Origin: Sitta carolinensis | Lineage: Eukaryota > Chordata > Aves > Passeriformes > Sittidae | Direction of reading: 5' to 3' | Length of the DNA: 64,000 bases | Assembly (NCBI GenBank): GCA_032173965.1 | Contig: JAVUNC010000006.1 | Coordinates: 37,481,870 to 37,545,869, forward strand | Part shown: positions 47,901 through 61,000 of the stretch, in pieces | Position numbering within the stretch: the stretch's first letter is position 1 | Layout of the letters: each line of letters starts with the position of its first letter | Notes under the pieces: generated by a model | Databases searched by the model: none | Told to the model about the DNA's origin: nothing | Seen by the model: only the letters and a program-made list of their open reading frames with translations | Program-made: the position numbers and the translations under genes

Positions 47901-50900
47901 GTCTTGAGTATAAACTTAATTTCAGACTAGTTGAAAAACTAGGATAGTGACACAAAAGTTAACCAACAATTACTGGCCTTTCGCTTTGTTATATATTTTT
48001 AATTTTTTTAAATTAGTCCTCATTCAAGAAGTGCAAGAAAATATAAATGTTAAAAATTAAAATACATTTTGAGTTATGTGTATTAACATCATACAGCAAT
48101 GGCATACAGTTAAACAGTATTTCTTACATAGTAATTACACATCCATAAATGTTTCCAGAGTATTTTTCATAGGATGTCTCACTTCTAGTTAGGGCACACA
48201 CTAATACTTTGAACAGCAAAGAATACAACAAAAACATGGGAACTGGAGTGTATTGGTCAAGTTCTAAACTTACTTGACTGGAATAATCAGACTGAAAGTA
48301 TATCCTACCCTTACCCTTATAGAAATGAACCCACTATTGAATATGGTTTGACAGACAGTAATCTTTTAAAGAAAGAAGACTGAAGCCTAAAATGAATGAA
48401 ACACAGAGGCAATTTACCTTTGTGTATTTAATAGAATGTTTCCTCCAACTTAAAGTAAGACCATTCTGACAACAGGATTAAGCCAATTTAAAAAGGATCA
48501 GGACTAAGCCTTCACAGTCTAACATCAAAAAACTGGGAACACCAAAAGCATTCTGTGCATCAGAAGAGGAAGAGGAAATTTGGTGCAGCCAGGATTGAGA
48601 CTCGGGTAATATTCAGAAGTTACCAGTGAAAAATAAACATGGACCATTATTTATATTGCTTGAACTAAACTCCAAAAGCTAAAATTCAGCAGAAAAACAA
48701 TAACCTTGAACAGTCAAAAGATTTGAGTCCACAGGACTTGGAAACTAGAACTTTTACACCCAGATAAACTGCAATTTCTAGATCCAGAGAAGTTAAGCTT
48801 ATTTTTTACTTGCTCAATTGGGTATTTGAGGTAGAAAGAGTTGAGTGAGAATGCTCCTACTCTCTCACATACTCTTTTTCCCACAACGTGACTAAGCTCA
48901 TAGCTTAATCATGCTGTCCATACACAAGTCTGTAAAGAAGCTGTTATAGGTGGATCTTCAATAATTAATGTTTCAATTTTACCATTTTTTCCAATGAAAT
49001 GGCTAATTTTTCATTTTAATATATTATTGTCAGTGTTCTTACCCATGTGTTATTTGCACCGTGACTTGAGTTTAATTCTAAATTCATTTATTTCCTAATA
49101 TTTTCTAAGCATCTTATTCCCCATGCTCGGGGGATATATTTCTGAGAGTTTTAAAATTCTATTAAAACCAAAATAATTGCTTACTTGTAGTATTAGAGTG
49201 TGCCTGTAGGTATAATCTAGTACAAGTTCCAAACCCCTAGAAATCATACAAATTAAATAATGTACATACTGCTAAAATCCTCTGAGCCACTCTGTTATAA
49301 AAAAAAGCTTTACAACATCATTTTAGTATATGCAACAACAAGCGGAATTCTCTTAATATTTTGCCTTGAGATTTAAAAAAAAAAAGAATAGAAAAGGCTG
49401 CAATTTTACTATATTGGGTACCTTTTCCACCTGCAGGTCAGGGGCAGCAAAGCTACCCAGGAGAGCAAGGAGGAGCTCATGGAACAGTCATAGCAAAACA
49501 ACATCCTTTTAAAGGATTTTGCTTCAGCAGAAGAAGCCTAGAAGATAGATAGGAGCAAATAAAGCTGTTTCAATGTAAAGAGCTCCATTAAATGCTTGAA
49601 TGGCCCTTCCTAATGAATAAAGCTCTCTGGGATGGAGTAGTAAGTCAGTAAAGCAGGTGCTATGCTGAGGGGCAGACACTGAAATGCAATTGCCAGTTAG
49701 GTTGTCTTTTTCTGCCCATTCAAGATAATCACTTCAGTGCCCATAATGCATCTTTGTGGAAGTTATTGCCACAAATCAAGAGTTTTAAACCCTTTAGCAA
49801 GAGCTGAAATTGTTCGGTTTGGAGATGGAATGGAGAACACTGAGGAAATACAAATAGCAGAACAGAGGCAATTCAGTTCTGTTACAGTTTTTCTGAGAAA
49901 TGAATGGGCTGACCAGGATTAACAAAGCTAATATTACACAGTGCTTTGTCCTTCTCCAGTAGTTTCCATCTGAACTCAGTGTTTCCTTGAGGAAAGAAAG
50001 CATTTATTTCCCTTTTGTATTTGGACAGCTAAAGAACAAGAAATGAAGGCGATTTTTTCAAAGCTGCACAAGTTTCAAAATTAGCTGAATTCATAACCCT
50101 CACATCCAAATTCCTTTTCTCTAAATTCAGCAGCACTTCCAGAAGGGTAACACTAGTATGTTTTTCATACCATATACGCTGTTCAATTAAAAATAATTAA
50201 ATTAAAATTAGTAGATTGTTTTACAAAAAAAAATAAATCACAAAAATTTGTGAGAAGGGAAGTGTCAAAGAATTTGTTAATGCTCAACAAAACTAAATTA
50301 AATCTTTAATTTCATATTGACATTTATATGTATAAGAAGTATTTATTTATGTACTTTTGTTGTTTTTCTTAAGGGTTTTTTAAGTGTTTAAACCTAAGAA
50401 AGGAAAGCTTATTCTCCACTGAAATAAAATGACAGATACTTTTAAATTAAAATCATACCTGTTGCATTAAAGTTCCACTTTCACATTTCCTGCATAAAAA
50501 AACCACACAACATTAATTAGTTGTCAGAAATTGTTGGGTTTGTATTAAAAACTGTTCAATTGTAAGTATTTTTTCCAATAGGAAAAATGGCATCATGAAA
50601 GAGCCCAATTCCTTGGGCCATTTGCTCTTTTGTTTGGATCCATGCTCTGTAAGCAGCTCGGTAACTCACTAAAGCCCTGTGAAAATGCAGTTCAGCAGCC
50701 TGTCCTAGCTTTGAATATGAAGGAGCTATGGAGCAAGACTGATAGTGGGAGTCTTTGCCATAAGCCTAATCATTTCCAGAATCAATTCACCTTCAAAAAG
50801 CTCTCCAAAAGCAGGCTCCACTGAAACAAAGCATTCTAGCATGATGGCAATCCTGTTCACAAAGGCAAAGAAGCCTGGTGAACTCAAAGCCACAGGACAC

Positions 50901-51229
50901 TTTTCACCTTCATATGGTGAAACAATGGCCCAAACAAGGCCCAAATATTTTTGAAATGAGCTTAAAGTTAGCTGATTGTAATTTTATATTTCTTAGTCTA
51001 AGTTAATTTGAATTTGTGCTAAAATGTATCATAAAAGTCTGATAACTCTAGGTAACAACATCAAGCAGGATTTAAATTCTGACAGCAGATTAATCCTTTG
51101 AGAATCAATTCATACTTTCTTTTTTAGTTTCGTTTATATTTAGAATGCTTCGATTGCTGCTTCTTGGGGAAAAGAAATAATTCCACTCCTCTAATACATA
51201 TTAGAAGATGTGTTGGATGAGAACTTAAA
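44967..51229. other. unannotated non-coding DNA
   Basis: Apart from the small tandem at 45.2 kb and a 15-T run at 46174-46188, nothing is recognised in 6.3 kb. About 49430-49960 and 50590-50960 have a high-complexity texture suggestive of conserved non-coding sequence, without other support. Confidence 0.55.
45218..45261. repeat. 21-bp tandem duplication, period 23
   Basis: CAAAGAATGTATATTAAACAC (45218-45238) is repeated at 45241-45261 with one change (T to A in the middle). It looks like a local slippage duplication. Confidence 0.9.
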
Positions 51230-51390
51230 TTCTACCTCAGAACTTCTCTTGCAATCTGGGCTTTATAATTTTACACTGTATTTCCATTTCTTTGTCTCCA
51301 AAATGAGAATAATAAATGTTACTATGTACCTTGCATAGATTTATCAGCATACAGAATGCTTTGGGAAATCCTACTGAAGATTCTATTTTT
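51230..51390 (+). mobile_element. MIR/CORE-SINE-like tail
   Basis: The block order matches the 3' half of MIR-type SINEs known from amniotes. GCAATCTGGGCTTTATAATT stands for 'ttgggcaagtcacttaa', CATTTCTTTGTCTCCAAAAT and GAGAATAATAAATG for 'tttccccatctgtaaaatgaggataataat', TACTATGTACCTTGCATAG for 'tacctacctcacag', and GCTTTGGGAAATCCT for 'gctttgagatcct'. Four blocks in the right order and spacing make chance unlikely, but divergence is high. Confidence 0.5.
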
Positions 51391-54300
51391 AAAATACACT
51401 TAATTCTGCTTAAACGTTTTGAGCATTTATTTGATTACAGCAGAAGAGCTTGTATGCATTGGTATAAATTCTCCGGGACATGCACATCCTTAATGCACCT
51501 GATCAGAGCACTACACTTCCGTGCTTTGTTGATATATGTCATTGTATCAACAATTCAGCTAATCTAGCTATTTTTCTTAAACCACCATTTTTGTCATCAG
51601 CTGCTACTCCTCTCTTATTTGGCACCCTGCTGTGTGCATAAATTCTAATTACTGGTCTCTCTTGGCACCACAATACTTTTGAGACATGATGGAACTTCTG
51701 TGGTCCCACATTTCCTTTCAAAGCATAAGCTGGTTATCTCATCGCAGAGGAAATCTTTGAATGCTTTTAAAAGTAAATAATATCCTTTAAGCTTGGAAAT
51801 GGAGAAAGTATGGCAGTGATCAGTGATTCACTGTGTAGATTTTTAAACACTTCATTTTCATCTTACTTGAAGTATTTTATGTCTTTGAAATAAAGAAGCT
51901 AACATGAGATGAATTACCCTTCTGCCTAACAGCAGTGTGTCTTGAATTAATAACCAATTACACCTACATCCAAGAACAGTCTTGAGCTAAGAAAAGTAAT
52001 AGGATTTAAACTTGAAATTACATTGAACACAACTGTAGCACTTTTACATCTCTTTTCACTTACATGTGATCTTGCAACTGGTATGATAATTCTATACTTA
52101 ACATAAGGCAACATTTTCAAAGTTTACAGCTCTATTCAATGATCTTAAGGGTTTTTTTCATCACAAAATTAGTCTATTATTTTTCCAAGAAAAAATGTCA
52201 AGTAGTGGGTTTTAAACCCATGACCAACTAATTCTTTGTGGACATCAACCAGAGAACCCAAGAAACTGAACTTTTGGGCTTCTGGTTTTTTTTCCATAGA
52301 CTCATGTTAATTCCCTAATGTCACTTAGTGAGTCTCTTTTCTCCTCTGCAGAAAGAGGACACTACTTTATCTCTATCAACACAGTGCTACAAGTCCTACT
52401 TTGTAGTATTGGTAAATCACTCTCAGTATCTTCAAGTGCAAGGCAATCAAAGTACTTTGGCCAACAGTTTGCTGTTACACAGAGGGAATGTACATGGCAG
52501 TTCCAGTTGCCCTTTAAGATGTACAGACTTCAGTGATTTTTCTCCCCCACTGAATCACTAAGTGTAATACAGACTTATACATTTTTGAAATATTGTGTCT
52601 TTCTTTCTCTATACACAAGTGGAGTCTTTATTTCCTTTCTTAATGCAAAAATATTTGTCCTCTGTTTGACAGTAATTTGGAAAAAAACATCTTTTCCTGA
52701 GAAAGTAAGGACAGAGAAGTACTATAAAAGAGTATTAAATCAGAGGAAAGGGCGGTTTTGTGAAATTTTAAAAGGAAACTAAACATATTAACGATGTTAT
52801 CATTAGAGCAATAAAAGTAATCTGAGTGTTTCACACAGGTTCCTATAGGAAGATGGTACTTTTCACCATAGGATTCTTTCAGTTTAACTCAGAAAGACAA
52901 AATAAGAAGTAGCAGATTACCAATTTTTTCATGAACGTTCTTCTGTTAATAAACTTCAGTCCAGCACAAGGTGTTAAATTCAATACTAGAAAACCCCTGA
53001 GAGCCTAACTGGCCCATGATATATAAAGAATGATCTTTCCTGGCTAAACAAAACATCTAATCTCCAGCATCCTTCCTAAAAACTCATCTGAGAAGACATG
53101 GCTCCTTCATCTTTTAATGAAATTTTTAACTCAAAAAATACTTAGCACAGATTTTCACAATGACAGGTCACTTACATGACTGGATTGTGATTTTGCAGAT
53201 TCTAGAGCATCTGTTGATAAAGGCCACCTCCTATTCCCATGCTGTCAACTTAATGCATTCCTGATTCAGAAAAAACTCCAGCTGTTCTCATGGAATAACG
53301 CCTGAGAGGGGAAAATGACTCGCAGCCCTTGTGTGAACCAATGGACACCTACATTTCTTTCCTGAAACAGCAGGCTGCAGTATAAACTGCATCCATTATC
53401 AGCCAAGTTGAGACTTTTGCCTGTCATTATAATGAAAACTGCTGGGCAGCCTTAGAGGCTACATTGACATGCCACTTACATGGTCTGAAACTAAGTCCGA
53501 ATGCCAGGTACCTGCCAGGCTGACCACCATTAGTGCTGTGTAACAAATGAAAAGCTAGCCTAAGCCTGTTAGGTTATATCCAAAGGAAAATACTTAGTTG
53601 TATTAATATATTATTGTAGCTGTAATGTACTGCTTTCCTGCTTTGAATTGGGCACTGAAGTTTGGAAGGGAAGCTGAGGAATTTCATTTGCAATCAGAGA
53701 GCTGGTCTTTACAGAACTTAGAAAATCTTGGCATTTAGTTAGTAAGTCTTGGAAAAACTGAAGCTCTCATTCACAGCAAGAATATATTTTAGCAACTTGA
53801 AATTTCCAAAGGCCCAGGTTCTAAAGAAAATTTTCCATTGTCTTGGAAGGCCTTCTGCTGAGTCTCTGTCCTATTCACACACCCCTCTCTTGTAGGTTGT
53901 CAAGCAGGAGAGTTTAAACTACACCTGCACCAGAATACACCTGATGAGGGCATTTCAATGTGTTCATTCACCACAACCCTTGTAATCTTTCAGTGATGTG
54001 CTTAGAGAGATTTAGATTCTGCTCCTTTTTCCTCTAGTGACACTAATGAATGAGGTGTTATTAAGTTCCAAATATATTCATGGTTCCTGAAAGATAAAAA
54101 AAATCTTAATTTAGAAAACTGTTAACAAATCAAACATCCTAAAATATTGCTGCCCCCACAGTTAACTACTACTGGAATAAGCAAGGATGACAGTAGTTTA
54201 GGGACATTTGAGGAGCCACTGAAGAATTGAAAAAACAAATATGTCAACATTTTAACTTCTTACAAAAATGAGTAATTTTCAGCAGCTACAGGTGACTCCT

Positions 54301-55149
54301 AATTTTTTCTCTGAGAATGTTTTCTCTCTTATTTGCTTTTCTTCACCCTTCTTCTCTTCATCTAGGTTATGTCCTTAAATGGTCAAGTTGAATAACTTGG
54401 GCTCTGAAATCTGATTCCGTCAGAGTTTCAGGAATGGAAATTAAATTATTTTGGCACTCATAAAACTATTTCATTGCACTCAGAGCAGTCTCACAGATTC
54501 ACCACAGACACATTCTAGACTTATGGTGCAAGGAGGCAAAGAAAATATATATCTTAATCCTGGGATAGAGATACAGTAAAATTAGTTCCTTGGGTTATTG
54601 TTATAGTAGGCAGTCAAATCACTGCAAAGTTCATCGCAGTGCAACTCAGACAATTGACACTGCAAGTTTTTTAGCTTCAAACCCCGTTCCTGAATCACAC
54701 TTAGATTTTAAACAAACCTTAAATACATAGGCATGTACCGATGTAGGTTTTATTTTTTGTGATCACCCTTCTTTTTTGAGCCTACAAACATGATGTATCA
54801 GCCAAACTGCTTCTACAGGAGATGAGCTTTGCAGTACTTTTGAAGGTAGCACTTCTACTACATTCTCAGTAGGACATTCACCCAGCATGACTAATTCCAT
54901 GAATTCCAACTACATATGTGTGGTGACTGAGATCAGCAACCCTACCTTCACTCACACTGGTACCACAGAGATTCGAGTCCAAAAAGAGCACACTCAGAAT
55001 TCAGACCTGTGGCACCAGAGGACAGGCTGAAACACTCCAGACAACCGAGTTGGAGGGTGAATAGCAAGGAGACTGGAAAATTATCTGAACAGGACAGTTC
55101 TGAACAGTTCCTCAGTTCACCATTAAATCCTATCCTTAAGCACTACTGG
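51391..55149. other. unannotated DNA; possibly constrained sequence
   Basis: No gene or repeat recognised. The part at about 53150-53560 is unusually free of homopolymers and less AT-rich than its neighbours, the texture of a conserved non-coding element; this needs alignment to judge. Confidence 0.45.
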
Positions 55150-55222
55150 TGTAGTGCTGGACTTCACAGTGCTGGGTTAGCAGTTGGATTCAATTATCTA
55201 AAAGGTTTATGATTCAATGATT
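55150..55222 (+). mobile_element. CR1 3'-end fragment, plus orientation
   Basis: AGTGCTGGGTTAGCAGTTGG, then ATTCAATTATCT, then AAAAGG, then ATGATTCAATGATTTT follow the CR1 3' end 'gctgggttaacggttggactcgatgatcttaaaggtc...attctatgattc'. A short piece (the CTTTTCCAACC part) is missing. Only the last 70 bp or so of an element survive. Confidence 0.6.
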
Positions 55223-57903
55223 TTCTTTCCTACTGTAATGTTTGGACAATTGAACTTAGCACCTACAGGACACCATATTCATTTGTTTTCAATGTTTACA
55301 AAGGGTAAACACATAATTCATAATATGATTTATTTATCTCTGCTTGTGGCCTAACCATCCTTTTCTCACTTACTTTTTAGTAGAATTTTCAAGGACAAAT
55401 TCAGCCCCAACATAAACAGGGACAGGAACCTATTGAGCTCTGCCTGGCTGTTACATTTTATCCACATAATTATGGTTTCATGGAGATCTGCTTATTCCTG
55501 CCTCAGAGAAAATCTGCCTCAAACAAAGTCTCTAATACTGGAATCCTTGAAAGAAATGTTTATCACTAAGAAGAGTATGTTTTGACTTTTTTACCTTCAG
55601 TTATTCCGTAGCTGCTAATCTGTTACAACTTCAAACTACTGAAGATACACAAACTTGAAAAAGAAATAGAGCATCAGAAGCCAATAGCATAAAAACACCA
55701 AAAAACCCTAAAAAACCAGAAATCCATTAAAGAACACTTTTATAGTGATAATAGAATTGTTTCCAGGGCTGATCCATCTTGCATGATATCGTAATATTTC
55801 AACATCCAGGAGGAATGAACATTTGAAGTTTTCACTATAACACATACATATTTTTGATAGACTATTTGGACATTCTTTTTTAAAAACCAATGTCCTCTCA
55901 TTTTAATCAAATACTATTTTGTAGTCTCCTGTGCTCTATATCTATTAAACCGATAACATGTAAGTTTCCTGCTGACACTAGGAGTGATGACATGAAGTAC
56001 CACTGAAACAAAGAACACATGCATGGTTTTTCATGTGTCTGCAATTTAGCCCAGCATTTTCAGAATCTCAGCCCTTCTCATCTCCAATTAGCAAGCTCAC
56101 CAACAGAATTATCTCCATTAAGACTAAAAGATCTAGTCTGATGGTGAAACTAGATTTACTAGATTTTCAAAACAGTATTTTTCTAAAACCAAAGCACTCA
56201 TATGCCTGCTTGTGTGAGCAGATGGAAAGCACATCTGTTTTACTTCCATCAATGACCTTATTTTAAAGCAATTAAATATTCCTGCATAGTATGTGTGATG
56301 CAAGCAGTGGAGTTACATGCAAGTGCACCAAAACGGAATTAAAATAAGTGATTAATCAACAGGCTGACTATTTCCATTGCTGAAACTGAGAGATAAAAAG
56401 AAGGAAATCATTGCTACATAAGATGAACTTTTTTAACCATTTCCATCACCAAAAAAAAAATAGCTTTATTATAAACAAATATATCAATATAAGATTGAAT
56501 AAATAGAAATTTATTAATTTCTTACAGCCTAAGTCTTGCAACTTCACATGTCAAGCCTCAATACCAAACCAGAGTACCACAAAATTCTAGTCTTCAGGGA
56601 AGAGCCAGGCAGACACAACTCTCATTTATTCTTTTCTAAGAGTTTCAATTTTTCTCCATTTTCACAAAGTGCTCATGATCTGGTCCTGACAGTGGGAAAT
56701 TCTTGTGATTATTACATTTTATAGAACAGAAGTGTTATCACTTAGCCAATAAATCAACCACACAAATATGAGAGTGGGAAGTGAAATTTATTTTCTGTGA
56801 CATTGAGTGTTCAGAAAGCAGCTAATGATACTGCCCAAGAAGCAGGCAGGATAGTAAGAGAGAATAATGAAAGCATGTAAAATCTTGAACTGTTAGTTTT
56901 TCATTTAGTCTTGCTTTCCTGGACTATTTTCCCACAATTAACACCATGCAGCATCAAGAATTAGCAATTCTTATTCTCTTGTTCTTATCGCAACCTTTAT
57001 CTCTTAGACTGAAGAGGAATTTAGACAAGTTTTCAGTATACTTAATGGAGAATAATGCACCTCTTGAGATAATTAATAGCATCACAAGAAATCCTTGTAA
57101 AAAAACATGCCTGCTTCTCACGTCGAACTTATTTTTCCCTCCGTACACTCCAGCAGAGTATGCTGAGCATTAAATGAGCTTCTGATCACCCAGAGCAAGG
57201 TCAGTGAGACATCACTGGTGTCCCAAGCAGAATAATAGAGCCATCAATAACAGTTAGATCAGGGTTAGTAAGTGGAAGATAATGAGAAGGAATGAGAGGT
57301 CACATTGAAACACACTGCAAATGTCTTGGTTTACAAAGATGCTCTCCACAGGGCTGGCCCTTATTTCCACCTTGTCTATAGAAAGAATCTACTTTTTAGT
57401 ATGCTTTTAAACTGATTTACTTTTCATCAGACATTCATTTTTCTGTCAGCTTCAGGCAAATAAGGGCCAAATTCTGCTGCATAATTGTTTTCCTCCTGTT
57501 CAAAAAAGAAGGAAATCTCTCTTCAAGCCTCCCCAATGCTCTGCACATAACAGTGAAAACTTCACCATAAAGTTATTTAGGTAGTTCAGTCTTAGTGCTG
57601 CACTGTTGCTTATACCCCTCATTATTGCATTAGCAGTGAGCTCCCACAGACACAAATCTCCTGCACGCCAGTCAATGTAGAGGTGAGAGGAGCCCAGAAA
57701 TATAAAACAAGACTGGCAGCAGATTTATTGGTGGAAAGGAGGCAAGATCTCACACAGTAGTGAATACAAAGAAAATAGCACTCCCTTCCCCTTACATATA
57801 CATATTCACATACAAATCCACAGCTAAACTTTGCTGCTCTTTGCACTAAGTACAAATCCCCAGTACTTTTGAGGAAGCATTTTTAATCAATGTGGGGATA
57901 ATG
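55223..57903. other. unannotated non-coding DNA
   Basis: Nothing recognised. Open frames reach 77 codons. A-runs near 56450 are ordinary low complexity. Confidence 0.6.
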
Positions 57904-57983
57904 TACTTCTTCTAGACCTACGTGTAAATTCCTGGTATGGATAGTTTACTTCTTCTAGAACTACATAAATTCCTGGAATGGAT
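57904..57983. repeat. about 39-bp tandem duplication, period about 43
   Basis: TACTTCTTCTAGACCTAC with AAATTCCTGGTATGGAT (57904-57942) recurs as TACTTCTTCTAGAACTAC with AAATTCCTGGAATGGAT (57947-57983). The copies differ by two substitutions and a 2-bp deletion. It is a local duplication, older than the perfect one at 30.8 kb. Confidence 0.9.
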
Positions 57984-58062
57984 TCAATCCTACCTGAACC
58001 TATTTGGTGAGGATATTCTCCTTACTTGAATACTTTCCAGCAGATCTTCCTGATCCTCTCAC

Positions 58063-58094
58063 TTTCTGATAATTGTTCATGCAATTATCAGAAA
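58063..58094. repeat. 13-bp perfect hairpin with 6-nt loop
   Basis: TTTCTGATAATTG (58063-58075) and CAATTATCAGAAA (58082-58094) are exact reverse complements around the loop TTCATG. RNA from either strand would fold into a stable small stem-loop, although the stem is shorter than a typical pre-miRNA. Confidence 0.9.
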
Positions 58095-61000
58095 CCTCGC
58101 CCTTTCCTGCTTTCATACCATGTGTCACTCCATCCTTGTTTCTTTGGGGGATAAACACACAAAGTTAGAAGCACCAGCTGCATTTTTCAGGATCTATTTT
58201 TAGTAAAATTTTCATATCCAAGAAAGATGTAGCTGGGTTGCTAACTCTCAATAGCTTTCAAATTACAATAGCAGGTCTTCCACAACTAAATGAATCAGGA
58301 GAAAAATTCATTCTATATTATAACAAGGTCAGTGTTGTAAAATTTGTGTCTAAATCTGCATAGATATGGCAACTAACTGGTACACTTATGAACAGTCCTT
58401 TAAAAAAGAGAAACTATAACACTGCTTCAGACCTGGTTGTCTTCTTGATGATACAAAACAATGAAACACTGCAGATGAGATTACATAAATTTGTTCCCAG
58501 AAGATCTGAAGTCTAGAACTGACACAGAAGGCACACTGCATAGTCCACATTAAACAGGTAACGGCATGGACTTAATTGTTGTCAGCATGGAATGTTTTAT
58601 ATAGGTATTGCTGGTTTTGTTCATGTAAGGGAGAATGAGGGAATTCAAGTTTTAAAGTTATATTTATGGTATAAAGGAATTTATCATAAATGCATAATGT
58701 GGTTTGTGTGCTCATATTGCATCTCCTGCTATCTTGAAAATCTATTTTCACTATAGTACATTACCTTTTTTATATATAATAAACTTAAGATTTAAAAGTC
58801 ACAAGACTATTACTCTATATCCTGGAGAGGATATAAGAGTAATATTTACATGTGTAGACAAACACACACACCAAAATGTACTCCTACACAGAATATCATG
58901 GGAGCTTTTTTAACTGTTTTGTATTTTGGCAGTGCCAAAGGATTATAATTTCCCCACCCTGATGCCACCCAGCTCACGGATCATCTCCTCCCTGTAAAGG
59001 TCGTTCTGCAGTACACTTCCCTTCCATTTCACTGTGAAAGTAGATTTCCCTCAAAAAACATTTCCCAAACATGGCCCCAGTTTGCATGGTTCTAGGACTG
59101 CATTGTCTTTGGACTTATACCAGGCTTATTCTGATAATCAATGGACCTTTCAAACAGGCATCTCCTTCCTCTTTCCCCATCTAGCCTGAATGGATTAGAA
59201 TGACAGCTTGCCTGTCCCCAAGGAAATTAAACTGTCAATCCTGATCTTCTAGAGCTGTAAGGGGGAGTTCTCCACCAGCTCCCTCTGTGATGCTGTCTAC
59301 ACAGTTGGAATCTCTTCTCAGAAGAGAGAGAAGAGCAATCAATAGTGCCTCTGAAAAAGATGCCATCACCAGCAAGGCAGCACTTAGCCACTGCAGTGAA
59401 CCACACACTTCTGATTAAGATGCCCAGGCAGGGGCCAATTGATTTGTCTGGCTGCACAGCACACTAACCATGAGTCTTAAACTCCGCAGCTTCCCTGCCC
59501 TGTCACCCTCCGCCTTCCTCACGTCGCTCCTCCTTGGAAAGGAAGGAATACATACTGGTGAACAGGGTGCTTAAATCCATACATTGGCAGGAGGAATTCT
59601 GATAGCTGATCTTACTCTGTGAACTCAGTGACTGGAAGTAATAAAGCGCATGACAAACTCCTGGAGACACATAAGGAAGAGATAAAAATGGCCTGGTGGA
59701 CTACACTTAGCCCTTCTGCCTGGAGACTACTACAAAACAGTGTGTTCTTTAAAGTGACTAGAGGAATTCCTCAGAAGACTATTCCAGACCCTAGAAGGCT
59801 CCACTGTTGGTAACATGGGGTGGGTTTTTTTGTCTCAGTGATAGTCAGTTTAACCTTTTACAAATTTGATATATCATTATTGCCCCTAAGATCCACTTCA
59901 CTGGATCATACAAAGTCACTACTTTCTTACGATCCTTAGTGGTGCTGGTGGTGCTTTTGGTCTCAGAAATTTGCCACAGAAATAATCCTAATTGTCATTA
60001 GCTATTTTCTAAACGTTTTTTTTTAAGTAGAAATGGGAAGAAGGGGTGATTAAGAAAAGTAGGAAGACGGTAGGACCAGAGACATAGTACTGAAGAGCAA
60101 AACCAGCTGAGTCTTCTGATGTGAAAAAGGCTCTATTTAATTTCAGGAGGATATTTCCATTCTGGCGTGGACAAAGCTCAAGAAGGGCTATGATTTATTT
60201 TACTGAATCAGTTCTGTCACAGCCTTGCATCAAGACTCTAATGCCTCTTAAAAGTTGGCACATACAATTTAGTTACAGCCTTACCTAAGAACCAAGAAGA
60301 GTAGATATTGCCCCGAGTATTCAGGAAGCAGGCAAAGGATCAAACACATTCTGCTTCTTTTGCCTGGGCTGACTGCTGCTGCCACCACCAATTAAGAAAA
60401 ACTAAGGATATAGGAGCAGTAATTTGGGAGCAGAAGTCAATACAAGATTGATTCCCCCCATCAATCACTCATAGGAACAGCAAACCTGACTCTTCACAGC
60501 TGTCTTCCCAGCACAGCAGTTTCATTTTTTTCTCTCTCAGCCTCTTTTTCTCATAACAGGAACAGTTCAGCCCCAACTTTGTGCCAACACTTCATCCTTC
60601 TGGGAGGCACAACTTTGTTTTACTAAAATGTTGAAAAGTCCCAGAGCATCCTTGCCTCTTTCCTTCTCAATTACTTCAAATGTGCTCACATCTTCCTGAT
60701 GGCATACAGGAAACACAGTACTTCAGTGCAATCACTTCTACGCCCAAAGCAGTTGGTCCCCAAACCAACATCACTGCACCACTTAAAACCCAAGTTCTCA
60801 GAAAAGTGCTCAAAAAAACCCTAGATTATAGTTGTCTAGTCTGTTGTCCCCTGTGTTCTTTGAGAAGACGGCTCAGCATGTGTTTCCAAATTTTTTGCAA
60901 CATACCTCTCAGATGCAATTTCAGATACAACTTACTACTAGCCATATTTCTTGGCATTACTCCTTTCCATGGATTTGAACCTTTCAGAGACTATGTCTGA

